Source: Hyphomonadaceae bacterium (GTDB taxonomy: Bacteria > Pseudomonadota > Alphaproteobacteria > Caulobacterales > Hyphomonadaceae). Taken from it: DNA of 64,000 bases. This document shows positions 62,501 through 64,000 of this stretch, one piece after another (positions within the stretch are counted from its first letter, which is position 1; every line of letters starts with the position of its first letter). Location of the stretch: positions 839,246 through 903,245 of the forward strand of contig JANSWU010000001.1 of assembly GCA_024743315.1 (NCBI GenBank). Reading direction: 5' to 3'. Both the position numbers and the translations under genes were made by a program. The notes under the pieces were generated by a model. That model was not told the origin of the DNA, ran no database searches, and saw only the letters and a program-made list of their open reading frames with translations.

Positions 62501-64000
62501 GCCCCCGCCACCACCGCCGCCGCCCCCTCCACCGCCACCGCCGCCTACCGCGCCGGTAGCCGTTGACGATACGGGCAGCACGACCATTGAAATGGCAACG
62601 ACAATCGATGTGCTGGCCAATGACAGCGATGTGAATGGCGATGAACTTTTTGTTTCTGACTTTGGCCAGGGTATGAATGGGGCGGTTGTCGATCTGGGAG
62701 ACGGCGTGCTGCAATACACCCCGAATGTCGGCTTCGTCGGCACGGATTCGTTTATGTACACGGTCTCAGATGGTGGCCTCAACTCTACGGCCAGCGTGAC
62801 GATTTCCGTCACCGATCCAGATGCGTTCAATCTGATCATTGCCACGCCATTGACGGAAACGCTGGTGGGGACGGATGCGGCGGATGCCTTTGTGTTTGCG
62901 CCGGGGACGTCTGTGAACGGGTCGATTGACACGGTGCTCAATTGGCAACCTGGTGACGTGATTGATCTTTCGGCGCTGGGCCTGGCGGCTGAGGATTATG
63001 AGATCCGGACAATTTCCGGCGGCACCACGGTCAAGCTGATCGAGGGCTTCGGGGCCGGTGAGTTCCACGTCAAGATCAACTTGAACGGCTTCAGCCAGGA
63101 GCAGGTTCTGGCCTCGGTGATCTATGATGATGGCACCCCGCCACCCCCGCCGCCGCCACCCCCCCCGCCGCCGCCGCCAACCGCGCCGGATGCGGTCGAT
63201 GATGCTGGCAGCACGACCATTGGCACGGCCACGACGATTAATGTCCTCGCCAATGATAGTGATGTGAATGGCGATGATCTGACGGTGTCAGGCTTCAGCC
63301 AGGGCAGCGATGGCTCTGTCATTGATCTTGGCGGTGGCACGCTGCAATACACGCCAAATCTTGGCTTTGTCGGCACTGACACGTTTACCTATACGGTGTC
63401 AGATGGCGGTCTCAGCTCAGATGCGACGGTAACGGTGACGGTGACCGATCCAAGTGCCTTCAATATCGTCAATGCCAGTGTCGGGACCGAGCTGTTGCGC
63501 GGCACCGATGGGCCGGACGCTTACACGTTTGCCCCTGGCACGTCGGTCAATGGCGCGATTGACACGGTCTTCGATTGGCAGCCCGGCGATGTCATTGATC
63601 TGAGCCAGCTGGGTCTGAGCGAAAGCGATCTCGAGGTGCGGACGATTTCCGGCGGCACCGTGCTGAAACTGATTGAGGGCTTCGGGGCGGGCGAGTTCCA
63701 CGTCAAGATCAACTTGAATGGCTTCAGTGTCGAAGAGGTGCTCGACTCGGTGATCTATACATCCAGCGCGGCGAGCGCGACCACCAGCTTGGCCACGACG
63801 AGCTTTGCGACCACGAGCTTTGCCACGACCGAGACCACGAGCCCTGAAGCCTCGTCGTCAAAAGTGCCGGTCTACGAGCCTTACTCGCCGCTCAAGCAGA
63901 TCGACGAGACCAGTGATGGCGGCAAGGATGCGGGCGTGATCATGACCCCGATCAAGGCGTTCGATGTCGAAACGGACATGGTCACGACCGTGGTCAGCGA
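59568..64000 (+). CDS. Giant surface/secreted protein: Calx-beta, PQQ-type sugar dehydrogenase propeller, cadherin-like and serralysin-C-like repeats (partial)
   Basis: The frame starts at ATG 59568 with GGAGG five bases upstream and stays open for 1477 codons to the right edge, so the end is missing. Residues 1 to about 112 form a Calx-beta domain (EATEGEDYVDATGSVTFEPG). About 118-565 is a glucose/sorbosone dehydrogenase propeller (SSHAGGGMAFGPDGALYIAIGDG, GKVLRVDP, GLRNPFRLAFD), the soluble aldose dehydrogenase type that uses PQQ. From 61.26 kb come alternating modules: DxxxGDxIDLxxLG segments like serralysin C-terminal domains and VLANDSDVNGD cadherin-like repeats, joined by three poly-Pro linkers (11, 18 and 14 Pro). 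A Ser/Thr-rich stretch follows. No N-terminal signal peptide is seen, so export by a type I system is suspected (inference). Confidence 0.9.
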   Translation, partial: MSGQIFLESGELSVSETGGTILVAIVRTGDLSQAATVTFGVTSDEATEGEDYVDATGSVTFEPGQSRLLVPISILDDLIGEPTETITLSLISTDSGSLLAPRTANIAILDNEIPATDPPEPGLISNYDVQETTVIDDLSLPIAVRFSPTDPDIAYVAEKAGVIKTVNMATGETSVFLDISDQVNNTADRGLMNFILHPDFENNGIFYLFYVADPADGTGNAGPDLPNNRFAYVSKFEADPETGFTTAIEGSEEILIGGAATSAADIIGGQGEVRSDVLDGIDIPPSDYDPVTGEAIQDYIKLDSSSHAGGGMAFGPDGALYIAIGDGIAFNFVDPRGVSVQDINSLSGKVLRVDPMTGLGFSDNPFATDDLSENASKVYQLGLRNPFRLAFDQNGQILISDTGWNSYEEINTGPAGANYGWPFYEGGDNGVIVETGGYNDLPEADAFYAAVAAGEIIITSAFRAFSHSSSDPGFQVQAITGSSTIYTGGRYEGVFDNHYFFADFSGNEVYAVDTNDRRDITFLGSIDGFRGPVEFTQDGQGYLYYVDIVGGRIVRIDDIIETGGATIIATPATENLEGSAGNDIFIFAPGSSTTTFLDTIISWQLGDLIDLTTLGLTLDDLEFRLVAGGSRMNIAAGTGPDDFQVEINLNGFTQEQIIQALIFDPADLPDDANVRPPIASDDVVEVQTGSEVIFNVFSNDIDPNNDAFSLISFTPPSNGVLVDLGDGDFTFISADGFIGEALFTYTIEDETGLQDSATVAVRVTPDDPSVINHIFAGKDVIEILVGTDGPDNFFFLPGTSTSSQTDTIPNFSPGDTIDLRALGIEEGDLEVRLVGGGSILKLIEGFDAEQFQVKIPLSEVSSEQVLASILYASESPPPPPPPPPPPTAPEAVNDEVSTEQNTAVQFDVLANDSDVNGDPLSVVAVTEPTNGSLADLGGGVFEYTPDLEFTGIDTFTYTVSDGALTSDATVMIDVTPPPPPPPPPPPPPPPPPPTAPVAVDDTGSTTIEMATTIDVLANDSDVNGDELFVSDFGQGMNGAVVDLGDGVLQYTPNVGFVGTDSFMYTVSDGGLNSTASVTISVTDPDAFNLIIATPLTETLVGTDAADAFVFAPGTSVNGSIDTVLNWQPGDVIDLSALGLAAEDYEIRTISGGTTVKLIEGFGAGEFHVKINLNGFSQEQVLASVIYDDGTPPPPPPPPPPPPPPTAPDAVDDAGSTTIGTATTINVLANDSDVNGDDLTVSGFSQGSDGSVIDLGGGTLQYTPNLGFVGTDTFTYTVSDGGLSSDATVTVTVTDPSAFNIVNASVGTELLRGTDGPDAYTFAPGTSVNGAIDTVFDWQPGDVIDLSQLGLSESDLEVRTISGGTVLKLIEGFGAGEFHVKINLNGFSVEEVLDSVIYTSSAASATTSLATTSFATTSFATTETTSPEASSSKVPVYEPYSPLKQIDETSDGGKDAGVIMTPIKAFDVETDMVTTVVS
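62193..63179 (+). repeat. Repetitive DNA within the giant gene: poly-proline tracts and duplicated module
   Basis: Poly-CCN tracts at 62193-62225 (11 codons), 62493-62546 (18) and 63138-63179 (14) encode pure proline. In addition, 63042-63094 and 63675-63727 are nearly identical (50 of 53 bases), as are the surrounding cadherin-like repeats. This indicates recent internal duplication or gene conversion and possible copy-number variation. Long-read data are needed to size it. Confidence 0.8.

Noticed and set aside
1..64000. CRISPR arrays, insertion sequences, prophage or toxin-antitoxin modules.
   Set aside because: No regularly spaced short repeats with spacers, no transposase or integrase motifs, and no phage structural genes were found. 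The only tandem-repeat-like DNA is inside the giant surface-protein gene and the MarR tail.

Overview
The window is a chromosomal segment of a Gram-negative alphaproteobacterium. It is moderately GC-rich, apart from an AT-richer left end. Families that are typical of alphaproteobacteria (DUF1489, DUF4169 beside fumC, DUF2333, a ccmABCD cluster, PhaR/PhaB) occur together with KDO synthesis, so an outer membrane and a KDO-containing glycan are expected. The mix resembles the Hyphomonadaceae/Maricaulales/Caulobacterales group, but that placement is inferred from gene content and not from a marker gene. I see no transposase, phage, plasmid or CRISPR signature. One tRNA gene, tRNA-Arg(CCT), is present.

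Region 1 (1-20.6 kb) is a surface-polysaccharide locus. From the left edge there are minus-strand genes for a very large GT4-DUF115-FkbM fusion (open at the window edge), a second DUF115 protein and a GT4 glycosyltransferase. Diverging from them are a third DUF115 protein with membrane segments and a KpsM/KpsT-like ABC exporter. Then come precursor genes: a mannose-1-phosphate guanylyltransferase fused to an AGE-type isomerase, arabinose-5-phosphate isomerase (kdsD/kpsF), UDP-glucuronate 4-epimerase, kdsB, a histidine phosphatase and kdsA. The ahcY-metK pair, which recycles and makes SAM (the donor for FkbM methylation), a GT2 glycosyltransferase and galE close the block. The set fits an exported, KDO-linked capsule-type glycan whose sugars are drawn from GDP-mannose, UDP-GlcA/GalA and UDP-Gal.

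Region 2 (20.7-38.5 kb) is mostly metabolic and housekeeping: DUF4169, a small conserved protein, fumC, DUF2147, DUF1489, a crotonase, a YghU-type GST, an acyl-CoA dehydrogenase, an iron alcohol dehydrogenase, a Gfo/Idh oxidoreductase, a lipoprotein-like RidA, a bicupin, a fused oligopeptide-type double ATPase, a secreted crystallin-like protein, a membrane-protein/regulator pair, a feruloyl-CoA-synthase-like ligase and an HSL-type esterase.

Region 3 (38.5-43.2 kb) is the most unusual co-directional cassette: four consecutive predicted lipoproteins comprising a subtilisin-like protease, a small protein that looks like a subtilase propeptide, an unknown protein and an M23-type endopeptidase on a long acidic stalk.

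Region 4 (43.3-59.2 kb) holds DUF2333, an Nfu scaffold, an EamA transporter, a flippase, septation protein A, NUDIX, a MarR regulator with a poly-lysine tail, ccmABCD (with an odd CcmC), aconitase, DUF1223, phaR/phaB around an inverted-repeat operator candidate, a thermonuclease homologue, tRNA-Arg and a 7TMR-DISM diguanylate cyclase.

Region 5 (59.6 kb to the right edge) is one giant surface/secreted protein, open at the edge: Calx-beta, a PQQ-type sugar dehydrogenase propeller, then alternating cadherin-like and serralysin-C-like modules joined by poly-proline linkers.
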